A DNA stretch of 64,000 bases from Ktedonosporobacter rubrisoli (lineage in GTDB: Bacteria; Chloroflexota; Ktedonobacteria; Ktedonobacterales; Ktedonobacteraceae). This document shows, one piece after another, positions 8,003 to 16,330 of this stretch. Position 1 is the first letter of the stretch. Every line of letters starts with the position of its first letter. The stretch is from assembly GCF_004208415.1 (NCBI RefSeq), contig NZ_CP035758.1:1302001-1366000 (forward strand), in the 5' to 3' direction. The translations under genes and the position numbers were made by a program. Below the pieces are notes generated by a model that worked only from the letters and a program-made list of their open reading frames with translations, searched no databases and was not told the origin of the DNA.

Positions 8003-9280
8003 CTACTGATTATCCTGTGCTGGGACGAGTTGCCAGGAAGACGCTAACCAATCTTTCCCCCAATAGGCCTTTGTCCTATCAACAATGGAGAGAATGCGTG
8101 GGGGTTCCTCTAAGAAATGAATGCTGTAGAGTTTTTGCAATGCTGCCTCAACCCGAGGGACAAAACGTGAGGTGAGGTTTGCCTTATCAATTGCAATCAT
8201 GCTCGATGAAAGCAGGGAAGCCATACAAAACGATGTGTGCGCCGAGCCTTCGTGTCCATGTCGTCGCCAATGCTCTATAAGATAAAAAGTCAGACGCACG
8301 GCCAGATAGTCATTACGGGGATTCAAGTGAAAAAGCTGGTATGGGACACAGGCCAGAAAGTTCATCTGATGTGCTTCATAGGAGGAGATCCAACTGCCAG
8401 GAGCAATGAGATAGCCAACAACTTTTCCCTGCTTTTCAATAGGGGTGAGTACGAGATAGGGGGCATCTATGACCACAGACTGCACGTTGCTCCCAGAACG
8501 AATGATATGTTGACCCCGAAGGTGATAGCGGGAAAGCAGCACGAGATCCTGCTGGACCTGTTGTCTTTGCTTCCATGGATATCCGTCACTGAAGTGTTTT
8601 TGCGAACCAGCATAAGCACGCCGATGGTGTTTTTGTACTCCTCGCCAGGAGAGAATTTCATCGTGGTGGATCATAACCCTGCCGTTGAACGAAAGATGTG
8701 GGTCATGGTGTCTGCTGGCCCACAATCCCAAGAGGATACGTGCTGTCATCAACGTCCCTTCAGGCTGAGAAACTGCTCTGGCCAAGCTCTTAGAGAAAGA
8801 TGGGAGTGCGGTCGCCGCATCTAGAGAGATTGAGAAGTCATTAGATGTTCGATAATATGGCTGCGCTGTCTGTTCTTGCAGGCTCCATTGCGTCGCTTTT
8901 CCCAGGATCGCCTCGCGAATAGCCATGTCTTCAGCATAATTGGGAAGAGAGAGGAAGGGCGCAACAGGAGAACGAGGAAGATTCAGCAACACATCTGCGT
9001 GTTCGTCAACAAGCGAGAGAGGCTGGAGCATGTTCTCCTGTGCCAGTTGCTCGGTAGATTGTTGGGAAAAAAAAGCTGGTTTGAAAGTCAGGAGATTGGA
9101 ACTGCTCTCCTGTAGACGTTCCATATGATAGTGAGGGAAAAGCCTGGTGTCAAGGCCAGAGGATGTAGGAGAGATACTTCCTAATCTTATAGAAAGCAAG
9201 ATGCAGAAAAAGAAGCAGAGAATATGTATTGAGATTTTTGATCGAGAAGAAGCCGATTTATACGAAGTACCAGACATCAT
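8003..9280 (-). CDS. Uncharacterised protein, possibly a plasmid or mobile-element protein
   Basis: The frame is open over 468 codons, but its first 40 or so overlap a recombinase fragment in another frame, so I place the start near 9280 (MMSGTSYKSASS); no strong ribosome site supports this. A hydrophobic stretch (ISIHILCFFFCILLSIRL) follows and could be a membrane anchor or an artefact of a wrong start. The C-terminal half has a regular pattern: HHDEILSWRGVQKHHRR, then a DLVLLSRYHLRGQ block, then NPRNDYLAVRLTFYLIEHWR. That resembles uncharacterised replication-type proteins I associate with this phylum, but the match is from memory. It sits directly downstream of the recombinase fragment. 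Confidence 0.5.
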   Translation of the reverse strand: MMSGTSYKSASSRSKISIHILCFFFCILLSIRLGSISPTSSGLDTRLFPHYHMERLQESSSNLLTFKPAFFSQQSTEQLAQENMLQPLSLVDEHADVLLNLPRSPVAPFLSLPNYAEDMAIREAILGKATQWSLQEQTAQPYYRTSNDFSISLDAATALPSFSKSLARAVSQPEGTLMTARILLGLWASRHHDPHLSFNGRVMIHHDEILSWRGVQKHHRRAYAGSQKHFSDGYPWKQRQQVQQDLVLLSRYHLRGQHIIRSGSNVQSVVIDAPYLVLTPIEKQGKVVGYLIAPGSWISSYEAHQMNFLACVPYQLFHLNPRNDYLAVRLTFYLIEHWRRHGHEGSAHTSFCMASLLSSSMIAIDKANLTSRFVPRVEAALQKLYSIHFLEEPPRILSIVDRTKAYWGKDWLASSWQLVPAQDNQ

Positions 9281-9293
9281 TCTTTTTCTTTCA

Positions 9294-9587
9294 TCATTTG
9301 CGCTTTGTGCCGACCACATATTTATAAAAGGTACTCCGACTCTTGAAGCCGGCGAGGAGCATAACTTCAGCGACAGAATGCCCACGCCCCTTGTATAACT
9401 CTCCGGCACGTAAGAGGCGCGCTAGCGGGATCGAATCTATGGCGCGTGGCCTGCCGCTGCCATCGAACCGCCAAAGGGGCCGGATGTGATGGAAGCCGAT
9501 CAGGAAGCGCCTTCGTAAGTAGCCCTCCTTTGTCCTTCGCCCATCAAGCCGGCTTGATGGGCATCTTCCCTCTCTGCAATATAACAA
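9294..9587 (-). pseudogene. C-terminal fragment of a recombinase with Hin-type HTH
   Basis: The recognisable part is GRPRAIDSIPLARLLRAGEL followed by GHSVAEVMLLAGFKSRSTFY, the DNA-binding helix-turn-helix found at the C-terminus of serine recombinases and resolvases. The catalytic domain with its Ser nucleophile is missing. An IS66 element begins 23 bp upstream, so the N-terminal coding part may have been displaced by that insertion or lost earlier. The residues before GRPRAID look unrelated to the family, and the real relic may be shorter than the open frame. Confidence 0.5.
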
Positions 9588-9609
9588 ATTGTTTTATGAT
9601 AGGATTTTA

Positions 9610-11196
9610 GTAACTATTCAGATGGGCTAGGTAGTTGCGGAGAGAGCTGTCAATCTGCTAGAGTAGGCTTATGAACAAGGATGACGAGTTGGAGCAGCTG
9701 CGACAAGAGAATGACGCGCTACGACATACCAATCGCACCTTACATGAGTGTGTGCGGGAGTCCATCCAGGCCATTGGTTCGCTGCACAAGCAGATCAAGG
9801 AACTGGAAGGAGTGATTGCCTCCCAGCAAGAGCACATCAAAGCCTTGGAAGGGCAGGTGGCCAAAGATAGTCATAACAGCAGCCTCCCACCTTCTTCAGA
9901 TCGCTTTGTTCGTGTTCCTAAGAGCTTGCGGCAGCCGAGTGGCAAGAAACCTGGAGGACAAAAAGGCCATCGAGGACATCATCTGCGCCAGGTCCAGACG
10001 CCTGATGAGATCCTCGTGCATCCAGTTCTTGCCTGTTCCCACTGTCACCGTGATCTCAGTGGCCTTCCAGCAGCTCTACCAGAACGACGCCAGGTGATTG
10101 ACTTGCCCAGCCAACGGCTCTGGATCAAGGAGCATCGCGTGGAAGAAAAGCAATGCCCCGTATGTTATCACCTGACACGAGCGTCTTTTCCAGCGAGCGT
10201 GAAGGCTCCAACACAGTATGGAAGAGGCATCCAAACGCTCGCCACCTATTTGGTGCAAGGTCAGGCTCTGCCTTATGCTCGCGCTAGTCAACTCTTGCAG
10301 GAATTGCTGGGAGTCCAACTCTCGGCGGGCAGCATCGCTAGCTTTGTCAAAACCTGTTACCATCAGTTGGAGGAGGTCGAAACTCGTCTGAGAGCGGCTG
10401 TGGTCAAGGCCAAGGTACTCAATCAGGATGAAACCGGGATGCGGGTCGGCACAGAGGGCTGGTGGGTGCATGTCTGCTCGACGGCTCGGCTGACCTATTA
10501 TGCGGCTCATCCGAGTCGGGGACGGGTGGCCCTTGATGCCATTGGCATCGCTCCACAGTTTCGTGGCACCAGTGTTCATGATGGGTTGCAGAGCTATCAG
10601 AGCTACTGCTTTACCCAAGCCTTATGCAATGTCCATCATCTGCGAGAGCTGACCTTTATCGAGGAAGAACTAGGACAAGTCTGGGCGAGAGCGATGAAAG
10701 AGCTGTTGCTCGACATGAAGGCTGAGGTGGAGCGAGCGAAAACACATGGTCAGCCACAATTGGATTTGCTCGTGCTCGCACGCTTGCTTTGTCGCTATGA
10801 TGAGATCCTGGCAGAAGGCTATCTCGCTCATCCACCGCCGGGTCCACCCAAGAAGTCAGCACAGGGAAAACGACTCCCAGGACGAGCCAAACAAAGCCCG
10901 GCCCGTAACCTGCTGGATCGTTTCTCTCAGAGAAAGTGGGAGGTGCTTCGGTTCCTCCATGATTTTGCTGTGCCGTTTGACAACAACCAGGCCGAGCGCG
11001 ACCTGCGCATGATCAAGGTGCAGCAAAAAGTCTCTGGCTGCTTCCGCACCGAGCTGGGAATTGCTATGTTCTGTCGCATTCGCAGTTACCTCTCCACGTT
11101 GCGAAAGCAAGGCATTGCACTGTTCTCTGCCTTCGATCACCTATTTTCAGGGACCCCTGTTCTTCCTGCTTTCTCCTGACCCACCTGAATAGTTAC
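9610..11196 (+). mobile_element. IS66-family insertion sequence, element A
   Basis: A 1587 bp element that begins GTAACTATTCAGATGGG and ends CCACCTGAATAGTTAC. It contains a single tnpC-type gene and no tnpA or tnpB, as in the ISBst12-like IS66 subgroup. The left flank is GGATTTTA (9602-9609). The right flank is TAAAATCC, the reverse complement and not a direct repeat, so A does not have its own simple target duplication. Confidence 0.85.
9671..11179 (+). CDS. IS66-family transposase (TnpC type), element A
   Basis: The 502 aa protein has the expected order: an N-terminal coiled coil (about residues 1-65), a basic KKPGGQKGHRGH segment, a Cys-rich zinc-binding domain (CSHCHRDL... CPVCYH), then the DDE catalytic core. 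Catalytic residues fit the Asp in LNQDETGMRVG, the Asp in TSVHDGLQSY and the Glu in NNQAERDLRMIKVQQK. The frame is intact and of normal length, so the element could be active. The start is ATG 9671. Protein identity to element B is high but far from complete, so the two are separate lineages, not a recent duplication. Confidence 0.92.
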   Translation: MNKDDELEQLRQENDALRHTNRTLHECVRESIQAIGSLHKQIKELEGVIASQQEHIKALEGQVAKDSHNSSLPPSSDRFVRVPKSLRQPSGKKPGGQKGHRGHHLRQVQTPDEILVHPVLACSHCHRDLSGLPAALPERRQVIDLPSQRLWIKEHRVEEKQCPVCYHLTRASFPASVKAPTQYGRGIQTLATYLVQGQALPYARASQLLQELLGVQLSAGSIASFVKTCYHQLEEVETRLRAAVVKAKVLNQDETGMRVGTEGWWVHVCSTARLTYYAAHPSRGRVALDAIGIAPQFRGTSVHDGLQSYQSYCFTQALCNVHHLRELTFIEEELGQVWARAMKELLLDMKAEVERAKTHGQPQLDLLVLARLLCRYDEILAEGYLAHPPPGPPKKSAQGKRLPGRAKQSPARNLLDRFSQRKWEVLRFLHDFAVPFDNNQAERDLRMIKVQQKVSGCFRTELGIAMFCRIRSYLSTLRKQGIALFSAFDHLFSGTPVLPAFS

Positions 11197-11204
11197 TAAA
11201 ATCC

Positions 11205-11335
11205 GTAACTATTCAGAAGGCCTGCGCAGAAGATGCAAATCGTGCATGTTCTTTCGCCTCTGAACGAGATTTACTCGCGAATGGAACGATCTTTGCACGA
11301 AATGATCCTTTTACGCTACCCCTCTGAATAGTTAC
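11205..11335. mobile_element. 131 bp MITE with IS66-type ends, copy 2
   Basis: Perfect GTAACTATTCAGA inverted repeats enclose a sequence identical by eye to the reverse complement of 6352-6482. It lies between elements A and B, with TAAAATCC on its left and GGATTTTA on its right, so all three units are stacked head to tail with only 8 bp between them. Confidence 0.82.
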
Positions 11336-11343
11336 GGATTTTA

Positions 11344-12928
11344 GTAACTGTTCAGGTGGGGTCAAAAGATGGAGAAAACCGGATGACCAGTAAGAGCCTG
11401 TTCCAGTGCAGCAAAGATTGGCAGCCCCTGCTTGCGCAACGTCGAGAGATAACTGCGGATGCGACAGAAGCTAATGAGACCCTCTGGAGTGCGGAAGCAG
11501 CCAGAGACCTTCTGCTGCACCTTGATCATGCGCAGATCCCGCTCAGCCTGATTGTTGTCGAAGGGTACGGCGAAATCCAGCAGGAAGCGCAGCACGTCCC
11601 ACTTACGGGTCGAGAAACGATCCAGCAGGTTGCGTGCCGGGCTTTGTTTGGGCCTGCCAGGTAGGCGCTTGTACTGCTTCGTCTTAGGTGGCTTCTCGAC
11701 CAGTGGATTGATCCGGTAGCCTGCCTGGACAATCTGGTCGTAGCGGGTAAGCAGAGCCGCCAGCACCGGCGTCTCCAATCTCGGCTGCCCTCGCACGCGG
11801 GCCTGCTCAACGGCCTCTTTCATCGAGAGCAACAGTGCCTTCATCTCTTTAGCCCACTCCTGCTTGAGTTCCTCCTCGATAAAGGTCAAATCACGCAAAT
11901 GGTGGACGTTACACAACGCTTCGCTGAACCGGTAGCCCTGGTAGCTGGGAAGGCAATCATGCACAGAAATGCCCTCGAAGAACGGTGCGATGCCGATGGC
12001 ATCCATGCCCTCCCGTCCTCGTTTCGGGTGTGCTCCATAGTGGGTTAGGTGCTCGGTGGCACAGACATGCACCCACCAGCCGCTTGTCCCAACGCGCATC
12101 CCAGTCTCATCCTGATGAAGGACGCGGGCCTTTACCAGCGTGGCTTTGAGCGTGGTTTCCCATTCGACCAGATTCTGCTGGCAGCGGGACACAAACTGGG
12201 CAATGCTTGCGGGGGAGAGCTGGGCACCGAAGAGATCGTAGAGCAGTTGGCTAGCACGTGCATAGGGAACGACTTGGCCGGCGACCAGATACGTCGCTAC
12301 CGTCTGAATGCCCGTCCCATATTGCACTGGTGCCAGCACGTCGGCAGGAAACGAAGCGCGGGTGAAATGCAAGCAGGCTGGACACTGCTTCTCTTCCACC
12401 TGGTGCTCGGCGACCCAGAGCCGTTTGACCGGCAAGTCGATCACTTGCCGTCGCTCAGCCACTCTCGCAGGACAGGTACTCAGATCCGCTTCACAATGAG
12501 CACAATGCTGCACTGTATAGACGAGGAGCTCGTCAGGACACGTAGCTTGAGGCAAGCCATGCCCTTGATGGCCCGGCTGCCCACCAGACTTCTTCCCACT
12601 CTTCTTGCGTAACGATTTGGGAGCGCGGACAAAGCGGTCTGAAGAAGGTGGAAGGCTGCTATTGTGGCTATCCTTGGCAAGTTTGCCTTCTAGCGTCTTG
12701 ATACGCTCTTGTTGCGAACTGATCACTGCCTCTAAATCTCTCATCTGCTTTTGCAGATTCCTAATCGCTTCAAGTGATTGGCGCACGCATTCCTGCCAAT
12801 TCTCATTGGCTTCTCGCAGCCTTTGATTTTCTGCCTGTAGTTGCTCTAGCTCTTCAGTCAGGATCATGGAACTACTCTAGCAGATTGACCCTTTTCTTCG
12901 CAACTGCATAGCCCATCTGAACAGTTAC
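11344..12928 (-). mobile_element. IS66-family insertion sequence, element B
   Basis: A 1585 bp element with ends GTAACTGTTCAGGTGGGG (left) and GCCCATCTGAACAGTTAC (right). It is bounded by a perfect 8 bp direct repeat, GGATTTTA, at 11336-11343 and 12929-12936, the duplication length typical of IS66. It contains a single intact transposase gene on the minus strand. Confidence 0.87.
11362..12867 (-). CDS. IS66-family transposase (TnpC type), element B
   Basis: A 501 aa protein with the same architecture as element A: leucine-rich coiled coil in the first 65 residues, KKSGGQPGHQGHGLP, a CxxC zinc domain (CAHCEADL, CPACLH), and a DDE core with HQDETGMRVGTSGWW, SVHDCLPSYQGY and NNQAERDLRMIKVQQK. 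The gene starts at ATG 12867 and nearly fills the element. No accessory tnpA or tnpB is present. The intact frame, matching ends and clean target duplication suggest recent movement. Confidence 0.92.
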   Translation of the reverse strand: MILTEELEQLQAENQRLREANENWQECVRQSLEAIRNLQKQMRDLEAVISSQQERIKTLEGKLAKDSHNSSLPPSSDRFVRAPKSLRKKSGKKSGGQPGHQGHGLPQATCPDELLVYTVQHCAHCEADLSTCPARVAERRQVIDLPVKRLWVAEHQVEEKQCPACLHFTRASFPADVLAPVQYGTGIQTVATYLVAGQVVPYARASQLLYDLFGAQLSPASIAQFVSRCQQNLVEWETTLKATLVKARVLHQDETGMRVGTSGWWVHVCATEHLTHYGAHPKRGREGMDAIGIAPFFEGISVHDCLPSYQGYRFSEALCNVHHLRDLTFIEEELKQEWAKEMKALLLSMKEAVEQARVRGQPRLETPVLAALLTRYDQIVQAGYRINPLVEKPPKTKQYKRLPGRPKQSPARNLLDRFSTRKWDVLRFLLDFAVPFDNNQAERDLRMIKVQQKVSGCFRTPEGLISFCRIRSYLSTLRKQGLPIFAALEQALTGHPVFSIF

Positions 12929-12936
12929 GGATTTTA
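12929..12936. repeat. 8 bp target-site duplication GGATTTTA
   Basis: GGATTTTA here matches 11336-11343 on the far side of element B, and also 9602-9609 on the outer side of element A. It therefore bounds both element B alone and the whole A-MITE-B block. Confidence 0.7.
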
Positions 12937-13073
12937 CATGTATCCTCAGTTTACCTCTAGCTGGCCCGCTACGCTCTGGCCAGAGGTGAAGAAGAGATTT
13001 CCCGGCTACCTACTTGTTTGCTTGCTCCAGAAAGCGCTCTACAATCAGCCTTATAGTGGGAATCAAATCCAGG

Positions 13074-13445
13074 TCAAGCACTCACTCTTTCGAGTGGCGT
13101 AAAAACCATAGCCTGCCCTTCACCCAGGACAATATCTTCCTGGCGAGCCTGGGTCTGGACAGTGTAGACATGCCATTGACGATTCACTCTTGGCAGTGGG
13201 TAAGCAGGAAGAATGCTTTCCCAGAACAGCTTGAGGTTGCCATGGACCTTGAGGCCTGTCTCCTCTTCCAGCTCCCTGCGGGCCGCTTCTTCCGGGGTTT
13301 CGCCCGACTCAATCCCGCCTCCCGGCAGGCCCCATTTGTACGGCCACGGAGATGCAGTGCCAGCGCGGTGCTGCATCAACAGCTGGCCTTGCTGATCTAT
13401 TACAAGCACCACGGCAATATGGTGATCCCGAATCTTTTGCTCCAT
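13074..13445 (-). CDS. NUDIX hydrolase, C-terminus lost to a frameshift
   Basis: The 123 aa product contains a complete NUDIX box: GGGIESGETPEEAARRELEE followed by ETGL, which binds the metal and diphosphate of nucleotide or other pyrophosphate substrates. The chain stops at ERVSA. One base away, the same strand continues as DLIPTIRLIVERFLEQANK to a stop at 13010, a typical NUDIX C-terminal helix. A single-base deletion near 13077 (GTGCTTGACC) has therefore probably removed about 22 residues. Activity may survive because the box is intact. The start ATG at 13445 fits the family length. Confidence 0.8.
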   Translation of the reverse strand: MEQKIRDHHIAVVLVIDQQGQLLMQHRAGTASPWPYKWGLPGGGIESGETPEEAARRELEEETGLKVHGNLKLFWESILPAYPLPRVNRQWHVYTVQTQARQEDIVLGEGQAMVFTPLERVSA

Positions 13446-13465
13446 TTTGTCTGCTCTTTCCGTCT

Positions 13466-13627
13466 CTATTTGAGATGAGAGTGCTTCCTCACTTGACCGA
13501 GTAGGATAAGCTCATCCGAAACGCGGCTTACTGCCGCCTGAAGGCAGATCAGCTTATGCTCAAGCGGCATCTGTGGTCCCACCAGCCTATCAGAGAGCGC
13601 AAGCGAGGGCTCGGTCCAGCCTTGCAT
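13466..13627 (-). CDS. Possible small protein between DinB and NUDIX genes
   Basis: A 53 aa frame (MQGWTEPSLALSDRLVGPQM...) lies in the gap between two genes on the same strand and has GAGGG 7 nt before its ATG. I recognise no family. The only support is position, strand and ribosome site; it may be non-coding. Confidence 0.25.
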   Translation of the reverse strand: MQGWTEPSLALSDRLVGPQMPLEHKLICLQAAVSRVSDELILLGQVRKHSHLK

Positions 13628-13649
13628 AGTGATGCCCTCGTATCCAGGA

Positions 13650-14171
13650 TTAAATATTACCATAGACCCCGGGAAGGCTAAGGCCGCCAAGCGCCAAGGA
13701 CAGTTCGCCACCGTGATGAATCTCATGCTCGTGAACATGGCCGATAATCCACTGAAGCGACGAGTCCCCGAAAGCCTGCTGCTCCTCTTCGCTCAAGGAA
13801 GCTGGCGGAGAAAATATGCGTCCCAAATCGCTAGCTGTAAAGTTTGTCAGGGCCCCTTTAATCATGATCCAGGTGGACTCCAGCGCGGCTACGAGTTCAG
13901 CAGCCCCAAGCCCAGACGGCTCCTCTGCATCGCCAGGATTCCAATGCACGAAGTGGGCCAATTCGGGACTTCCCGCGCCTAACCAGTCATGAAACCACCA
14001 GACGCGATCGGAAATCATATGCTGGATTAACCTTCTAATCGTCCAGTGATGGGTTGCCACAGGCGAGTCGAGCTGGTCTGAGGAAAGTGGCGCAATAGCC
14101 TTGACGAGACGACGATGATAGCTCTCCCAATCCTGGTAGAACATAATGAGAGGAAGTGTTTGTTCTGTCAT
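13650..14171 (-). CDS. DinB-family protein
   Basis: The 173 aa product matches the four-helix DinB/YfiT-like fold. The metal-binding His positions fit the family: one in RRLIQHMISDRVWWFHDW and two in HVHEHEIHHGGEL near the C-terminus. DinB-like proteins often act as thiol-dependent S-transferases (bacillithiol or mycothiol) or in stress and damage responses; which applies here is not visible. It starts at ATG 14171 and is followed on the same strand by the NUDIX gene, so the two may be co-transcribed. Confidence 0.78.
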   Translation of the reverse strand: MTEQTLPLIMFYQDWESYHRRLVKAIAPLSSDQLDSPVATHHWTIRRLIQHMISDRVWWFHDWLGAGSPELAHFVHWNPGDAEEPSGLGAAELVAALESTWIMIKGALTNFTASDLGRIFSPPASLSEEEQQAFGDSSLQWIIGHVHEHEIHHGGELSLALGGLSLPGVYGNI

Positions 14172-14473
14172 AGTTGCTGCTCCTTACTGCTTATGCTGCG
14201 CTCCTACTCTCGGGAGCACAGACAGCATAGCAGAGGGGCAGGCTAAAAACTTCTTCGATCTTGCTTTTCTGGCATATAAGACTATTACGGAGTACTGGCA
14301 AATAAATGCTCGCTCTATAGCTATTTATCAAAGAATATCGCTAAAAAATAGCATAAAGACACATTGATCATAGTTCTCTGGCTCTTCTAGCATCTACGCC
14401 AGGGCGAGTAGAGCGACTTGCCGGGCAATAAAGCTGATATGTGTCTGGCATTAAGCGACTAAAATGTGCTGAG
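14172..14473. other. Intergenic stretch without a gene
   Basis: About 300 bases between the DinB gene and a methyltransferase gene on the same strand. No convincing reading frame, repeat or strong hairpin is visible. The half nearest 14200 presumably carries the DinB promoter. Confidence 0.35.
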
Positions 14474-15310
14474 CTACTTAGCATTGGTGGCCAGAAAATA
14501 AGAGACAAGCATGCTTTCGTGCAGGCCGTCTTGCTGCTCTTCCTGAGCGAGGCGGGCCAAAACTTCAGCTTTGAAGCGGGTTAGTATTTTGGGCTCCATA
14601 TGCTCTAAAGCAAAGCGCGGACCATGCGTCCAGCGCGAGTCCCACCATTCCTGAGCATTGGCATAGACAAAATCCGCCTGCTCCTGCAAGAGCTGCACGT
14701 CAGCAAAGCCTGCCTCGCTAAGATAGTGTGGCAGCTCCGCATACTCGCGTCCCTTGCCGCCACCAGCCGCCAGGGGAATAGCGTAGCGCTGGTGATAGCT
14801 CGTAATATGTTCGCCATACCAGCGTGCAAATGGCGATAGATCGCGCGCAACCGAGATACCCAGCCGTCCGCCGGGCCGCAGAACGCGAGAGAATTCTACA
14901 AGCGTGCGTTCCAGGTGCGGAAAGAGGAAAATCGCAAAGCCACAGAGCAGGGCATCAAAGCTTGCATCAGGAAAGGCCAGCGCCTCGGCATCCATCTGGA
15001 ACATGCGCACATTGCGCAATTGACGCCGCGCGATCTCAGCTGTAGTTTCCTGTACCATACCTGCTGCCAGATCAATGCCGATGACCTCGCCACGCGGACC
15101 AACCTTACGCGCAGCCGCAAAAAGATTGGCTCCGCGCCCAGCTGCCACATCCAGCACACGCGCCCCCTCGCTTAGCCCGATGCGCTCTACCAGATGCTCG
15201 CCCACATATGAGAATAGATCTGGTCCTATCTGACCATAGCGCGCCGCCACGCGCTGATAGAGCCCGGCAATGCGCTCTTTTTGCTGATTGCCTTGCTGGC
15301 GATTATCCAC
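14474..15310 (-). CDS. Class I SAM-dependent methyltransferase (UbiE-like)
   Basis: The 278 aa protein has a Rossmann methyltransferase core. Motif I is ARVLDVAAGRGANLF, followed by GEVIGIDLAAGM (acidic ribose-binding residue in motif II), FQMDAEALAFPDASFDALLC (motifs III-IV) and LRPGGRLGISV (post-II strand). The N-terminus, RIAGLYQRVAARYGQIG, matches UbiE/COQ5-type small-molecule methyltransferases. The substrate is unknown. The gene is monocistronic as far as the spacing shows. Confidence 0.82.
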   Translation of the reverse strand: MDNRQQGNQQKERIAGLYQRVAARYGQIGPDLFSYVGEHLVERIGLSEGARVLDVAAGRGANLFAAARKVGPRGEVIGIDLAAGMVQETTAEIARRQLRNVRMFQMDAEALAFPDASFDALLCGFAIFLFPHLERTLVEFSRVLRPGGRLGISVARDLSPFARWYGEHITSYHQRYAIPLAAGGGKGREYAELPHYLSEAGFADVQLLQEQADFVYANAQEWWDSRWTHGPRFALEHMEPKILTRFKAEVLARLAQEEQQDGLHESMLVSYFLATNAK

Positions 15311-15452
15311 AGTAATAATCCTTTGTTCAAAGCTTTACACTCTTTCGCTCTACTTCATTCAGTGCATTATATACGAATCCGGCCGCTATGCCTCCTATAT
15401 CAAGATAGTTGGAAACACAGCAGCATTAAGCGAAGTAGCTAGAAGTGCTCTA

Positions 15453-15950
15453 TTAAATTGTTACATCCAGGTTATTATAAACCAGCACAATATAACCCAG
15501 TTTGTTTCGGATGCTAGTAATGATACGCATCCAAAAGATAGGTATAATGATGAAAATGCCCACGCTTTCTAATCCAAGGAACCTCACAGTCGCAACGAAT
15601 AGTAATAGCCCATACAGACAAACTATGGCAAATGGCAGCCAATGCAGAAGATAGGTCAAAAGTATCTCTTTGCGGACAAGAGGAGTTTCCTCAAGCACTC
15701 TGAAAGGTATCGAGGCGCTTTTTTTCCACCCTCCTAAGAAAGTCATGCTTTCGCGAGTCTCTTTCTTGCCAAACTCAACGCAATATCTACCTCGCGGGAC
15801 AATAGGCATATACCAGAACACGCTCCAGACAGTCGCAAAGCTATAACCCTGTTTCTTGTCATGTCTTATACCTAAGAAGGTCGTACCACATCCTTTAGAT
15901 CTTTTTAAATAGGAGATTTGCCCGTAACTTCTACCTTCAAGCGGCTGCAT
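15453..15950 (-). CDS. Uncharacterised membrane protein with a G-x-GT motif N-terminus
   Basis: The 165 aa protein has a soluble N-terminal half containing GCGTTFLGIRHDKKQGYSFA followed by VWSVFWYMPIVPRGRY. That spacing recalls the NGxGTxxxGxRxxxxDGSxxxTxWxxxxxxPxxP motif of a widespread but undefined family. Two membrane segments follow: LLTYLLHWLPFAIVCLYGLL, and LGLESVGIFIIIPIFWM. The N-terminal motif probably faces the cytoplasm, but topology is a guess. No functional partner is adjacent. Confidence 0.6.
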   Translation of the reverse strand: MQPLEGRSYGQISYLKRSKGCGTTFLGIRHDKKQGYSFATVWSVFWYMPIVPRGRYCVEFGKKETRESMTFLGGWKKSASIPFRVLEETPLVRKEILLTYLLHWLPFAIVCLYGLLLFVATVRFLGLESVGIFIIIPIFWMRIITSIRNKLGYIVLVYNNLDVTI

Positions 15951-16330
15951 AATGCCTCCATTTCATCCTTGATAACCAACATTGATAGGAAGAGGGACAA
16001 ATAGGAGTTGTGTCCTACGCAGAACACATCATGATCAGCAGACTAACTACCTGCTAATAAACACTTCTATTACCATTTGAGCTTGTGATTTGCTTTAGAG
16101 CGCAGACACATTAAACTACTCTCCAGATTATAATACATTCTATCCCTCAATTAAGCAAAAGTAATTAGTTTTACTCGGAATATTTAATCTTTCCCCTACA
16201 TGGCTATAAGAAATTTCAGAGAAATTACGTCTACGGGCTTAGGACAAGCCGCCCACAGGCCGTATCGCATTTGCCAAGAAAACCCTATGCTTAACAGGTA
16301 AAGCAATCTTGATGAAAGGCATTCTTCACT
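15951..16330. other. AT-rich divergent intergenic region
   Basis: About 380 bases between two divergent genes. It is AT-rich, has no reading frame of note and should hold promoters for both. A weak AAAGG ribosome site precedes the ATG at 16331. I see no clear operator. Confidence 0.35.

Noticed and set aside
8003..9587. Plasmid or phage replication region
   Set aside because: A recombinase fragment and one unknown protein are not enough. No origin iterons, partition genes or phage genes were seen.
10076..10618. 180-codon minus-strand frame inside IS66 element A
   Set aside because: It overlaps the DDE transposase core and has no recognised motif or ribosome site.
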